Source: Fallopia convolvulus
Lineage: Eukaryota; Streptophyta; Magnoliopsida; Caryophyllales; Polygonaceae
NCBI GenBank assembly: GCA_964016875.1
Contig: OZ024724.1
Coordinates: 7,364,501 to 7,428,500 of the forward strand
Direction: 5' to 3'
Length of the DNA stretch: 64,000 nt
Below the pieces are notes generated by a model that had not been told where the DNA came from, made no database searches, and saw only the letters and a list, made by a program, of their open reading frames with translations. Of the stretch, positions 1 to 10,909 are shown piece after piece. A program made the translations under genes and the position numbers. Numbering within the stretch: position 1 is the first letter of the stretch; every line of letters begins with the position of its first letter.

Positions 1-1092
1 ATGTATTCAACCAATTGGCGCTCTAAGACCGCGAGCCTATCCTCGAGCCTAGGACTCTCGGCCATGGGAGAGGGCGAGGGTTCAGCCGAAGGAGCCGGTC
101 TCTTCACATGGTGTGCCGAGGCAGGTCGTTGCCTAGGTTGGTGCCGCGGGTCCGGCTCGGGAACTCGAGTAGGTGGGCACCGAGGAGGCGGACTCCAATT
201 CCGCTCGTCATAGGAACGATGCCGGGATCTAGGAGTTTCTCCGTAGTAGCGGGCCCGATTCTCGGGAAGTCGGTATGGTGGGATCCAATCCGGGTGGTCT
301 CTTGGAAGCGGTTTATATGAACGAGATTTGACTCGTCGATGTGGCCGATCCCAAGAATCCGAATCGTCCCATATTTCCGAGCAGGTCCAAGACATGGCTC
401 GGCCCCTCGGTTTTTTTTATATTCTTTTTTTTCTTTTTTTTTGTCTTTTTTTTCTTTTTACTACTAGAAATCTTCCACAATCCGAAAGATTCTCTTACAA
501 TAGGAAAAATATTTAAACTAACCTAGAAAGAAATAACAAGGAGATCTTTTATAAGATAAGATCTCTACAAAAGGAAATAAGATCAAAACAAACAAATAAA
601 AAGATATAAGATCTTTTATAATTAAGATCCTTTACAAAAAAAAGTAATAAAAAGCGGAAATAAAAGATATGCTCCAAAACTAACACACTCAATCTCGGAA
701 AGAATCCCCAAAATCGAGGGTTTCCGAAAAAGAAGTGGATTGGCACGGAGGTCGCGCGGGGCTGGATCCTTCGGGCGGTGTGGCGCGCTGTCGTGCTCCT
801 GCTGTAGCGCTGGACTGTGCCAGGATCCGAGTCCTGGCACGCTGGCGGCGAAGTCCCGACACGCTGGTGCGTCCCGGCGCGCTGGCTGGTTAGTATTTCG
901 CCCTTTTGGAGGGGCAAACGACGTCCGTTTTGGGCGAATTTTATATGCCCGGACTCGTATCGAAAAGATCTACAATATTCTGAAAGAAAATTGCAGAAAA
1001 AACAATTTTTTTTGGTCGAAATCTGGACAGAAGTCGAACTGTTTTTTTTTTGTTTTTGTGAAAATGGAGAAGGAACCGTTCGAACCGCCTTC
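1..1092 (-). mobile_element. 5' internal part of an LTR retrotransposon (continues off the left edge)
   Basis: On the minus strand this stretch lies directly downstream of a primer-binding site and LTR (1093-1724), so it should be the leader or gag-proximal part of an element whose body lies outside the window. It contains homopolymer-rich segments (T-rich 410-460, T-rich 1038-1055) and GC-rich blocks near 740-900. I recognise no gag motif in any frame, so it may be the long leader of an element or the interior of a non-autonomous (TRIM or LARD) element. Confidence 0.55.
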
Positions 1093-1104
1093 GCTCTGAT
1101 ACCA
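1093..1104 (-). other. Primer-binding site, initiator tRNA-Met type
   Basis: On the minus strand the 12 bases read TGGTATCAGAGC, complementary to the 3' end of plant initiator tRNA-Met. They follow the LTR end after a 2-base spacer, the usual arrangement. Confidence 0.8.
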
Positions 1105-1106
1105 AT

Positions 1107-1724
1107 TGATGCGACCCTAGGGTCACAAGGGGCGGATCTAGGCTCGAAAAGTTCGGATCTTCTCCGACAAATAGTAACCGGATAGATTTGAGACTGAAGC
1201 CTAGACTTTGAGATGAAATGTGAAGTGAAAGGATTGAGAAGGGGGCCTAGTTTGACGTAGGCCAGGAGAATATGGGGTCGGGAAAAGAATAGGGTGATGC
1301 CCGGGCCAAAGGGGAGGAGAAACTCGACTCAAAGCTCTGGCATATTGGACGTGAAGAATACAATGGGAGTCATGCCTCTTATATAGAAGAAGGCTCATGA
1401 AACCCTAGATCTAATATGGGTGGCGGACTAGGGTTAGCAACATGTTAGGCCCAACGTCCAAAGCCCATAATACTAATAATAGTACTAGCTAGAAAGGGAA
1501 AGATGCAACAAACCCTCATGGGCCTTATTCTACCTTAATGGGCCGGTCTCTTAAGCATAAGAGAACACACGCCTAAAATAGTAAAGACGGAATATAAATG
1601 ACGAAAATAGAAATAATATAATAAATACATAAATGAGACTAAATCCTAAGCCAAGGGGGTCTCCAAGGTCTAGGCCGTCTCGGAATGGTAGGAGCTGGGT
1701 CCGAGCCTAGGCAGGGTCGCATCA
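1107..1724 (-). mobile_element. 5' LTR of the minus-strand retrotransposon
   Basis: The 618-bp segment begins TGATGCGACCCT and ends AGGGTCGCATCA, a perfect 12-bp terminal inverted match with TG/CA ends. The primer-binding site adjoins its low-coordinate end, which makes it the 5' LTR of a minus-strand element. The second LTR is outside the window, so age and target duplication cannot be read. The flanking pentamer at the outer side is GGTGC (1725-1729). Confidence 0.75.
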
Positions 1725-2162
1725 GGTGCCGACTAGTCACGTGTGGGAAAATGCGTTTATTGCTAGAATTCCAACTTAGTTACTTAATATGCAAAGGGAG
1801 ATCATGCTAAAAAGAGGATGACATCGATCAAGTATCCGTTCAATCACTAAAACGGCAAATAAATTTGCATTCTGTCATCGGAAACATGCAACTACAAATG
1901 TGATGAACAAAGACACACAACCAAACACCTTTGTCATTACAAATCACGCTAGCAATAGTAGTTAATCGAGATAGGGGCTTGGACCGATTGTTCGGATTAA
2001 ACCATGCTAGAGGAAATATATTAGTCTGGTCTTCAAACCAAAAATTTATAAAGCCGGTTTCCAATCTGAAAGCATGTGGTAAGACGAGGACACAAATAAT
2101 TGACCATTTATTGATACTTTCCAACTCAAGGAATTAACAACATCATTGTAAGTCGACACCAT
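1725..2162. other. Unassigned spacer
   Basis: No recognisable gene or repeat. Short open frames on both strands at 1840-2137 show no family motif I can identify. Confidence 0.4.
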
Positions 2163-2167
2163 CACCA

Positions 2168-3517
2168 TGTTAAGGATATTATGTGATATTACTTTCCTTT
2201 TAGCTATTATTCTATTCTAGTCTAAGATATTTTATTCATGGTAGTATATCTTGTATTAGGGTTAGGATATATCTTGGAGAGCAAGTATCTCTTTCTCTTG
2301 TATCCAGTGTTCTAAAAAACGCTAGACGGAAGCTGGGCGGTGAGCTTCCGCCTAGCGCCTAGACGTTGGGCGGCCTTCTAGGCGGGCGCCTAGGCGGTTT
2401 CCTAGTTTTGGAACGAAAATATAAAATGTCCAAGTTACACTAAAAGAGGTACTTTAAATGCTTTGATTTATTGAAAAAGGCTTATTAATTTTCTAAAAAA
2501 TAGGCCCATAAGGCCATTAGTCGGCCCAATAAAAACAATAACTCTTTCCTACCCAAAAAATAACCCCTGTGCGCCGCTTTTTTATTTTCGATCTTCACTA
2601 GCTTCAAGCTTTGGGCTTCTTCATCAATGGCTGCTACACTTAGTCACACACACAAAAACAAAAAATGAAAACAAAACCGATGCAATTCAACACTTACAAG
2701 TTGAATAAAGACAAAACCATATAATTATAATAAAAGCATGCAGGAATTTACATGAAATGATTGCTGGTTGTTGAAATATTGAAAACAAAATTAATGAACA
2801 ACACATGAAAAATTTAGCACATACAAATTGAATAAGAACAACACAACTCTTGCAATTAAAAATCGTAGAAATTGAAATGAAATATTGATGGCTGCTGCTA
2901 CACTGAATCACTCACACAAAAACGAATAAATTGAAAACGAAACAGATGCAAATCCTCACATACAAATTGAATAAGACAAAACCTAAAAATTGGAATCAAA
3001 TCTATTGGAATTGAAGGGAGTTCGAACCTACTGGAGGCAATTATAGATCTATGGGGAGCCGCCCCATCTTTGCCGCTGACAGAGTATGAAGGTCTGGTGT
3101 CGGAGAGGTCGAGCCGTCGAGGTAGAGGAGTAGGTGGGAGGAGAATGTCATTGTCCAGCTTGTTCTTGAAGGAGAGTTTAAATGAAATTTTTATTAGTCC
3201 CACATCGGAGATCAGTGAAACTCAATACAAGAAGGCAAGTAATAAAAGCAAAGGAGATATGCTGAGCGTACATTGTATTTGGGCCTTTGGGGGCACTTAT
3301 GCAGCTTGTAAGGCCCGTTTATGCCAGCCCAGCAAGTTGTATAGCTCCTAAACCACCCAGAGCTCCGCCCAAGCTTAAATCGCGACGGTGCTTGCTCGCC
3401 CAGCGCCTAGGCGCTGTCTAGGCGGCCGCCTAGACCTTTTTTAGAACACTGCTTGTATCTCTATAAATATTAATCTCGTTACATTAATAAAATCATCAGT
3501 TCAATTATATCCTCATA
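2168..3517 (+). repeat. 5' LTR of the Copia element, split by a hAT element
   Basis: LTR halves 2168-2304 and 3452-3517 flank the hAT insertion. With one copy of the 8-bp duplication removed the LTR is 195 bp, exactly matching the 3' LTR. A primer-binding site related to initiator tRNA-Met (TGGTATCACGAGC, one extra base) begins at 3518. Confidence 0.92.
2305..3451 (+). mobile_element. Non-autonomous hAT transposon, copy 1
   Basis: The 1147-bp element has terminal inverted repeats starting CAGTGTTCTAAAAAA and a perfect 8-bp target duplication CTTGTATC (2297-2304 and 3452-3459). The uninterrupted 3' LTR at 9257-9451 shows the empty site. Subterminal regions are full of CTAGGCG/CGCCTAG motifs, including the 18-bp palindrome TCTAGGCGGCCGCCTAGA, as expected for transposase-binding clusters in hAT ends. 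There is no transposase. The interior has a degenerate duplication of a segment ending in a GTGTAGCAG-type motif. Copy 2 at 15202-16349 is nearly identical and in the opposite orientation. Confidence 0.95.
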
Positions 3518-3570
3518 TGGTATCACGAGCTTGTCCAAAAACTCAAAAAAAAAATTCTCGTTCTTCTACT

Positions 3571-4325
3571 ATGGCCTCCAACAATCATTCTCTACCTAAT
3601 GATGTTGAGCCTTTTAAACCCTTCATTATTGTTCAGTTTCATAACGCCATCAAACTCACCACCACCAATTATATAATCTGGAAAACCCAGATTCAATCAA
3701 TTCTTCAAGGCTATAGTCTTTTCAAATTTTTGGATGACTCTCATCCTGCTCCACCGGAAACGGAACCTAATTTCTTTAATCCGGCACTCGCGACTTCTAA
3801 TCTAGCCTATCAAACTTGGCTTCGCCAGGACAAACTCTTGTTCGGGACGCTCGTTGGCACTTTATCAGCCAATGTTGCTACGTTGGTTACTCAAGCCTCT
3901 TCCTCACGAGAAGCATGTAAGTTCTTAGAAGATACCTATGCTAACCGTCAAGGGGGCACATTCAACAACTTAAAGATAAACTTCATCATCTCAAGAAAGG
4001 CTCTCTATCGATCACAGACTTCATGCATCAAGTCAAAAACTATGTCGATCTTCTTGCATCACTAGGGAAGAAACAAGACTTGGAAGATGTCATGGATCAT
4101 GTTTTGAATGGCCTTGACATCTCTTTTCAATTGGTTATTGACGGTGTGAGGGAACGGGACTCGCCGATCTCGTTCGATGAAATCCATGAAAAATTAATTA
4201 CCAAAGAACTTCAACGAAAGGTGGAAGTTGGTGATTCATCTTCGTCCTCGCCCGCCGCCGCTATGACTATGCAATCCAAGTCTTGCTCCAAGCCAAAGTC
4301 GGGATCTTCTTCGCAACCATGGTAA
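3571..4325 (+). pseudogene. Copia gag (frameshifted)
   Basis: The likely start ATG at 3571 begins a gag-type protein: a short Asn/Ser-rich N-terminus, then the region around residues 30-50 with the N-Y-x-x-W-K pattern typical of Copia gag. Reading shifts frame near 3970-4020, after which the helical gag core continues (L-A-S-L-G-K, then the G-L-D region) to about 4230. A Ser-rich tail follows. Gag would package element RNA into virus-like particles. The frameshift breaks it. Confidence 0.85.
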
Positions 4326-5019
4326 GGTCAGTCCAATCCTTCCCCTAATCAATTTTCCCAATACCCCTCTCGACCACAATCTCAAACCTGGTCCTCTCCA
4401 AATCCCATTAATTCCTACACGTCCAATTCTAATCCCATGCGAAACTCTCTCCAAACCCTAAATTTTCATCAAACCTTGCATACCCGCCAAACCCTAATGA
4501 CCAACCCCCGCCATCTCGTCCTTTTCTGGGCAAGTGCCAGTGATGGAACACACAATGTCATGTTATGGCTCACTGCGCTGATTTCCGCAGCATTGCACCC
4601 CATCTTCGGCCTCCCGCTCAACGCCCACCGTTCTCTCCCCGCCCACCAACACAAGCCAACATTGCTACTAATCCAAATTTCCATGGCTTCTTGATAGCGG
4701 TTCGTCACACCATGTTACTAATGACCTTCAAACTCTTAGCCAACATTATCCTCATGAAGGCCCAGATGAGTTACGCATAGGAAACGGTAATGGTCTCACC
4801 ATCTCTAAAGTTGGCAATTTCAATTTACGTACAAGCAATCACACCCTAAGATTTGATAATGTTCTTTACGTACAACAAATCTCCACCAATATCGTTTTTG
4901 TCTCCCAACTAGTCGCTCAAAACAATCTTATTGTAGAATTCCCACCCTCTTGTTTTCTTGTGAAGGAACCCCACTCGAGAACGGTTGTTCTTCACGGTCC
5001 GTGTGTTGATGGCGTCTAT
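4326..5019 (+). pseudogene. Copia gag C-terminus and aspartic protease (interrupted)
   Basis: A decayed CCHC zinc knuckle is visible near 4527-4570, with a stop replacing one residue. Protease follows, with the active-site motif D-S-G-S-S-H-H at about 4691, then conserved strands through 4960. Reading ends at 5019, where a solo LTR is inserted. It resumes in frame after the insertion at 6390-6394. Confidence 0.85.
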
Positions 5020-6389
5020 TGTTGAGACGGTTTCTTGACGATAAATAAATTTATAATCAAGACCCCGTTGAGTATAGCGAAGTCAGGTTCGTCCACGGGA
5101 AGTGAGGTTGTATCTAATCACTAAACTAAAACTCAAAAAAATAGCAAACAGAAGCAAAACAAGGCAAACAAACGCACTGAAAAGGGTCGGTACCGACCTT
5201 GTTAGGGTCGATGACGAGGTGCAAACGAAGACGAAAAACTAAGTAACAATGGAACAAACAAGAAATCTGCAGGCTCGGTACCGACCTGTGTGGTTCGGTA
5301 ACGAGGTATCTGGGTTTTAAGATCGACTCACAAGCGAGAGAAAGATCTAGGACTAGGGTCTTACCACAACATAGTCATGCAATCAAAACAATACGGATCA
5401 TAAAAATCATGCCTTTAACATAAATTATCAACTTTCGTTGAATACTCAAGCAAATCAATCAACTTTCATAAATCAATTTACTTAATCTACTTACTTTGAT
5501 ATAAAGTTCTCAACTTTCATCTCAAACTTTATCTCTATTCTAATTCATAACTTTCTCTTTCAATGAAGTCATAAACATGAAACACTTCAACTTTCGTCAA
5601 AACTTATGCACAAATAAGTAGAAAAATAGATAGAAAACAATCAATTCATTCAATCATATCATCATTCATGCACAACTACGTTGGGTTCTTAACCCTAACC
5701 CTAGAATAAAAGACTACTCACTCATGGTGGAGAAAGACAAACAAAGCAATTGAAAGAAAAAATGACTTGAATTGAATTAAAAGCTTACTTGTCTTCAAAC
5801 ACAAACTTAGAACACAAGAAATCTTAAACAATCCTCTTCCATGCACTCCAAGCAACAACCTTGTCTTTCAATCCTATAAACTTGCGTGGAAAATAAACCT
5901 AGGGAGAGAGAGCGTATAAAACTTGTCTATAACAAGGGTATTTATACTAAAACATCTCTCTAAAGAGTTTCCTTAAAGATCAAAACTCCTAAACATAAAA
6001 GATCTCGGAATATCTTCATTAAATACTTAAAGTCGGTCATGTCCTACCGACACGGGAACCTCGGTACCGACCCCGTCAGGGTCGATATCGAGCCTTGTTT
6101 TGGCTTTCTTCTTTCGTTATTCTTCACCTCTTCACTTGGATTTCTTAGGGTTTCTTCCATTGCCTTCTTCTCTTCTTCCTCTTAGCATGCTTCTCTCTTT
6201 CAACGTCCTCGAATGCTCCAAATCCACTTCAAAACCTACACTAAAACACAAAACTAGCGTAGTTTCCATACTATTCACAAAATATGTAAACTAAAACAAA
6301 AAGACATACAACACAAAAAAAAACATATCTAAACAAGACTAAACAACCTAGAAAAACATACTAAAACAAAGCTAAAAACATGGACATCA
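5020..6389 (-). mobile_element. Athila-like solo LTR nested in the Copia element
   Basis: The 1370-bp sequence is flanked by a perfect 5-bp duplication TCTAT (5015-5019 and 6390-6394). On the minus strand it begins TGATGTCCATGTTTTTAG and ends in CTCAACA, matching in layout the LTR at 57617-59077 (TGATATTTATGTTTTTAG start, CTCAACA end). No internal sequence or second LTR is present, so it arose by LTR-LTR recombination or is an equivalent remnant. It carries several palindromic units (5187-5217, 5275-5304, 6061-6091) with GTAC and ATAT cores. Confidence 0.9.
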
Positions 6390-9275
6390 TCTATTCCTGG
6401 CCTTCTTCGGTCTCTCCTCAAGTCTTTACTACTCGTGCTAAAGATTCTCAATGGCATCGCGAATTGGGTCATCCATCCTCTCAAGTTTTAAAATTCATGC
6501 AAGCTATCTTTAATCTAGGATCTGTTTCTTCTTGTTCGGATTTTTGTAATTCATGTTCTATCAATAAAAGTCATAAATTGTCTTTCTCTCAATCAACTAT
6601 TTCTTCTACTTATCCTTTGGAAGTTATTTTTTTCTGACGTTTGGACGTCTCCTGTGCTCTCCCACGACGGCTTTAAATGTTAAATAATCTTTCTTGATCA
6701 CTATACTAGATATGTTTGGTTCTTTCCTCTCAAACGGAAATCCGACACAAAAGAGACCTTTGTCCAGTTTAAAGCGCTAGTTGAAAATTACTTTGCCACC
6801 AAAACTAAAATTCTTTATACTAATAATGGTGGAGAGTATCTTGCCCTTTCATCCTATCTTGCCTCTCACGGTATTACTCACTTTACTACGCCTCCACATA
6901 CCCCACAACACAATGATCTTTTTGAACGCCGTCATATTCATAATGTACAGACTGGCTTGTCTCTCATGTCCTACTCGGGCCTTCCACACTCTCTTTGGCC
7001 TCTTTCTTTCAAAATCGTTGTCTACCATATTAATAGGATGCCTACACCTATCCTTCAAAATCTTTCTCCCTTCTACAAACTCTTTCAAACTCCTCCAAAT
7101 TATCAAAAAATACGATTTTCTGGTTGCTTGTGCTATCCATGGTTACGACCTTATACCAACAATAAAATGGACCCTAAATCCATTCCATGCGTTTTTGTGG
7201 GTTATTCCCTAACACAAAGTGCGTACTATTGTCTCGATCCCGAAACTTTTCGAATTTACACTTCTAGACACGTTCAATTTGTGGATCATGTTTATCCCTT
7301 CCTTACTAAATCCCAATCACCGCCACCTCAGTTGCCTTCTTTCGATCAGTGGGGCACACTCTCTATTCCCCTACTGTTGTCCCCTAACCCTAACCCCAAC
7401 CCTAACCCTAACCCTAATCCAGATCTGGACCATAATCCTCTTCCTAAGCCTACTCCACCGCACACTCCTCCTTCTACGCCTCTTCTGGATAACTCCAACA
7501 TGGAGCATCTCTCTACTCCTTCAACTGAGTCCTCTTCTTCCGCCACAACCACGTCTTCCTCCTCTTCCTCTACTGCTTCCGCTGACACCTCTCCCACCGT
7601 TACACCACCCCCGCCAGCCCAACATCCTCCCACTCATCCTATGGTTACTCGAGCCCGAAATAATATCTCTAAACCCATACAAAAGCTTAACCTTCTAGCC
7701 CATACTCACCTCCACAAAGAACCCCAAAATATAACCCAGGCACTTAAAGACCCGGATTGGCGCCAAGCCATGGCTGAGGAATTCTCGGTGTTATGCTCAA
7801 ACGAGACTTGGGATCTTGTTCCACCTATGCCCAATATGAACGTTGTAGGTTGTAAATGTGTCTTTCGAGTCAAGTATCATTTCGACGGTTCTCTTGACAA
7901 GTACAAGGCTAGGCTGGTTGCTAAGGGTTTTTATCAAAGGCCCGGGTGTGACTTTACTGAAACATTTAGTCCAGTTGTAAAGCCTATCACAGTCCGCACC
8001 GTGCTCACCATTGTTGTTGCTTCCGGTTGGTCTTTACATCAACTCAACGTTAATAATGCTTTTTTGCAAGGCTCTCTACATGAGGATGTTTTTATGGCTC
8101 AACCCCTTGGTTTCATAGACAAGATATTCCCCACGCATATCTGTAAGCTCAAGAAAGCGATCTATGGCTTGAAGCAGGCTTTGAGAGCTTGGTACCATGA
8201 GTTGCAAACTTTTCTCCTTCAGGTTGGTTTCTTTAATTCCATTGCAGACTCATCTTTGTTTATTTATCGTCGACGTCAGACAGTTCTCTATTTACCTGTC
8301 TATGTCGACAACATTATAATCACTGGTAATACCTCCTCTCTGCTTGAAGACATGATTCATCAACTTGCTTGTCAGTTTTCTATTAAAGATCTTGGCGATT
8401 TATCTTATTTTCTTGGGGTTGAGGTTCAAAAGCACTCCGATGGCTTGTTTTTGAATCAGCAAAAGTATATCTCTGATCTTCTGAGTAAAGTTAACATGGC
8501 TGAATCAAACCCTATTTCTACGCCCATGTGTACTTCTCAAGTTCTTCAAAAGACTTCAGGGACTCTTCTTGAGTCTCCTATTGAGTTTCATATGACGTTG
8601 AGTAGTCTTCAGTATTTGTCCCTCACGCGACCAAATATTGGTTTTGTTGTTAATTAGTTGTCACAGTTCATGCACTCACCATCCACCATGCATTTGAATG
8701 CTCTCAAAAGGCTTCTTTGGTACTTAAAAGGTACTGCTCATCTTGGCATTCTTATTCACCGAGATTCTTCCATTGTACTTCATAGATTTTTTGATGCTGA
8801 TTGGGTCGGGAATAAAGATGATTTTACCTCTACTACCGGCTATTTGGTTTTTCTTGGTTGAACACCTATATCATGGAGTTCTCGTAAGCAAAAATCTATT
8901 GCTCGTTCTTCTACGGAAGCGGAGTATCACACTCTAGCTAATTCGTCTACTGAAATGCTCTGGGTTCTGTTATTGCTTTCTGAATTGGGTGTACATGTGC
9001 AGCAGCAGCCAGTGTTGTTTTGTGACATCTTGGGCGCCAAACACTTAAGTTCTAATCTTGTTTTCCACTCTCGTATGAAGCATATGGCACTTGCGTTTCA
9101 TTTTGTTCGAGTGTAGCGTGGTCTACTACGAGTGTCTTATATCTCTACTGAAGATTAGAGGGTTGATGCTCTAACAAAACCACTCCTTCGATCTCGTTTT
9201 CAGTTGTTGTCTTCCAAGCTTGGACATACAGCTCCTGAGTCCAACTTGAGGGGGCATGTTAAGGATATTATGTGA
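6390..9275 (+). pseudogene. Copia integrase, reverse transcriptase and RNase H (inactive)
   Basis: The order is GAG-pre-integrase with a W-H-x-x-L-G-H motif (about 6453), integrase core (about 6690-7000), a Pro/Asn/Ser-rich linker (7320-7640), reverse transcriptase (about 7740-8490) and RNase H (to about 9120). Catalytic Asp codons have become Asn at three sites: integrase T-N-N-G-G-E-Y (6822-6824), RT L-N-V-N-N-A-F-L (8046-8048) and RT Y-V-D-N (8310-8312). Frameshifts lie before 6960. In-frame stops occur at 8655-8657, 8859-8861 and 9114-9116. The end runs into the 3' LTR. The protein would be inactive. Confidence 0.9.
7381..7420 (+). repeat. Telomere-like CCCTAA hexamer tract inside Copia coding DNA
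   Basis: Five to six CCCTAA/CCCCAA units encode an Asn-Pro repeat in the linker between integrase and RT. The hexamer is not the usual plant heptamer (CCCTAAA), and it stays in frame as Asn-Pro pairs, so it looks like a local coding microsatellite rather than captured telomere. Confidence 0.85.
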
Positions 9276-9451
9276 TATTACTTTCCTTTTAGCTATTATT
9301 CTATCATAGTCTAAGATATTTTATTTATGGTAGTATATCTTGAATTAGGGTTAGGATATATCTTGGAGAGCAAGTATCTCTTTCTCTTGTATCTCTATAA
9401 ATATTAATCTCGTTATATTAATAAAATCATCAGTTCAATTATATCCTCATA
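9257..9451 (+). repeat. 3' LTR of the Copia element
   Basis: Uninterrupted 195-bp LTR, TGTTAAGG start and CCTCATA end, preceded by a purine-rich tract (9246-9256). It preserves the single CTTGTATC sequence into which the hAT element jumped in the other LTR. Confidence 0.93.
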
Positions 9452-9456
9452 CACCA

Positions 9457-9900
9457 TTGCCAAGTGAATTAGCATCGCTACTATCAACATGTACTTCAAT
9501 AAACCTTTACACCAATCGAAGTTAGTGGAAATATAGGAGAAAACCGATAACAACTTTTCCTCTGAAGTCACTAGTTATAACGCCTCATTCTGTAAACAAT
9601 TGTCCATGAGCCATATGTCATGCTAGAACCGAATTGTTCTCTCATTACCATGAATTCAAGGAGTACCCAAGATTACCACTTCATTGATGCCTACCTAAAT
9701 ACTTCTCCATGTATGCATATCCTTGGAAAATCTTCACTCTCACTTTGAATATACTTTGGCACGAATAACATTGATCCAAAGCTAGTTTTCCTTCGTAAGG
9801 AAACACCAACCAAGTTCTCCAATTAATGCAAAATTATGATCCACATAAATCTAATTATTACTATATTCTATCCTTATTCATAGATATATTATTTTATAGG
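9457..9900. other. Unassigned spacer
   Basis: No gene or repeat recognised. This is the original flank of the Copia insertion. Confidence 0.4.
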
Positions 9901-10110
9901 TGTAGGATCGTTATTACGTCTAGGTCGCCGACCTCAACTAAGTCGTCAACCTCAAAGTAAATGCAGCGGAGTTATAACAACAAAAAAGACTTACTTGACA
10001 AAGAGATTTTTTTATATTGGAAACACTTCCAAGTTCTCACTTGGAAGGATTAAAAGTCGTAGCTTGCTTTATTGATCCTTATGAATATGCTTACAAGAAC
10101 ACCCCAGAAC
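9901..10110 (+). mobile_element. LTR-like fragment (inverted relative at 21760-22003)
   Basis: Begins TGTAGGATCGTTATTACG and contains GACTTACTTGACA and GGAAGGATTAAAAGTCGTAGC. The same blocks occur in the same order on the minus strand at 21760-22003, diverged and with a 40-50 bp size difference. The start and the internal GCAGCGG motif resemble the SIRE-like LTR at 50559 (TGTTGGATCGTTA, GCAGCGGAAG). I read it as an old LTR remnant. Its 3' limit is unclear. Confidence 0.5.
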
Positions 10111-10739
10111 TACCCATACTTCCCAAGTATGCTATAACTCTTATGAACCGAGTAAATCCTATTCCCTAAACTACTAACAAGCCTACGTCTCTCATCCCTT
10201 TTTTCGAATTCTCACAGAAATAGGTTTCTTTTGTTTCACAAGTAGAGTATGAGTTCGTGCTTATTCTAACCTAATTCTTAGGTTTAAATACACGAAAACT
10301 AGGTCAAATAGAAAGATATTATCTTCCAATTAGGTTATGGAAAGATAATATATTTCTATGTTGTATTAAGAAACAATTTGGTTTAATGATATGATGTTTT
10401 TTTATCAAAAAGAAAGAAAAATGCATGGATGTCGGTCAAATTCGAAATAAAGAAAATATATTACAAATTATAATGCAATTATACGTCTTCTCTCTAATAT
10501 TTCTCAAACAAGAAGACCGATTGAACAAAAAAATCTCTTTCAATTTGTAATTATTATCAGAGGTATTGGATGGATCATAGATAAGTGCAAGTATCTAAGC
10601 AATTCCATTAAAATTCACGAAAATCTCAATTATAGGAGACATAACTACTATGCTACTTTTAGTGATTGTTGGTGATTACGTAATTTTTGATAATATTAAT
10701 CAAATTCTTGTTAAAAAAACAGTAATTAAAGTATCATAT
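10111..10739. other. AT-rich spacer, no gene seen
   Basis: No coding signal. May include the remainder of the LTR-like fragment to its left. Confidence 0.4.
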
Positions 10740-10909
10740 TGTTGAGAATATTTTTCCCACATTTGAAAGTTGGGACTAAAAATGTCTATTATATAAGTCT
10801 TTGGATTACTCCTTCTATTGTTAATTGGTTTTAGAATGGAACCCCATGGGCTTGTGTGTTGTCTTACATATGCACGACCCCCTGTTATAGTCCACGAGGT
10901 ATCAGAGCT
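10740..10909 (+). mobile_element. LTR/TRIM remnant with tRNA-Met primer-binding site
   Basis: Starts TGTTGAGAATAT and includes the segment CAATTGGTTTTAGAATGGAA-like found before the primer-binding site in many plant small LTR elements. It is followed by GGTATCAGAGCT at 10898-10909, a close match to the initiator tRNA-Met site. No gag follows. Confidence 0.5.

Larger units (their letters stand above)
2168..9451 (+). mobile_element. Ty1/Copia LTR retrotransposon with two nested insertions
   Basis: The element is bounded by matching LTRs (2168-3517, which contains a hAT insertion, and 9257-9451) and by a perfect 5-bp target duplication CACCA (2163-2167 and 9452-9456). Subtracting the hAT insertion (1155 bp with its duplication) and the solo LTR (1375 bp with its duplication) leaves about 4.75 kb, a normal Copia size. 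Without the insertions the two LTRs are both 195 bp and differ at 5 positions. Domain order is gag, protease, integrase, reverse transcriptase, RNase H, typical of Copia. The short LTR and gag style suggest the Ale/Retrofit lineage, which is inference. All coding parts carry frameshifts, stops or active-site changes. Confidence 0.93.

Noticed and set aside
1840..2137. Open frames on both strands in the spacer before the Copia element
   Set aside because: No family motif I can defend; a vague likeness to disease-resistance protein tails was too weak to report.
2687..3351. Open frames inside the hAT elements (also at 15303-15967)
   Set aside because: They recur only because the two hAT copies are nearly identical. 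Composition and lack of motifs suggest chance frames.
5020..6389. An intron or gene in the middle of the Copia polyprotein
   Set aside because: The 5-bp duplication and similarity to the 57617 LTR show a solo LTR.
7381..7420. True interstitial telomere
   Set aside because: Short, hexameric rather than the plant heptamer, and in frame within pol coding sequence.
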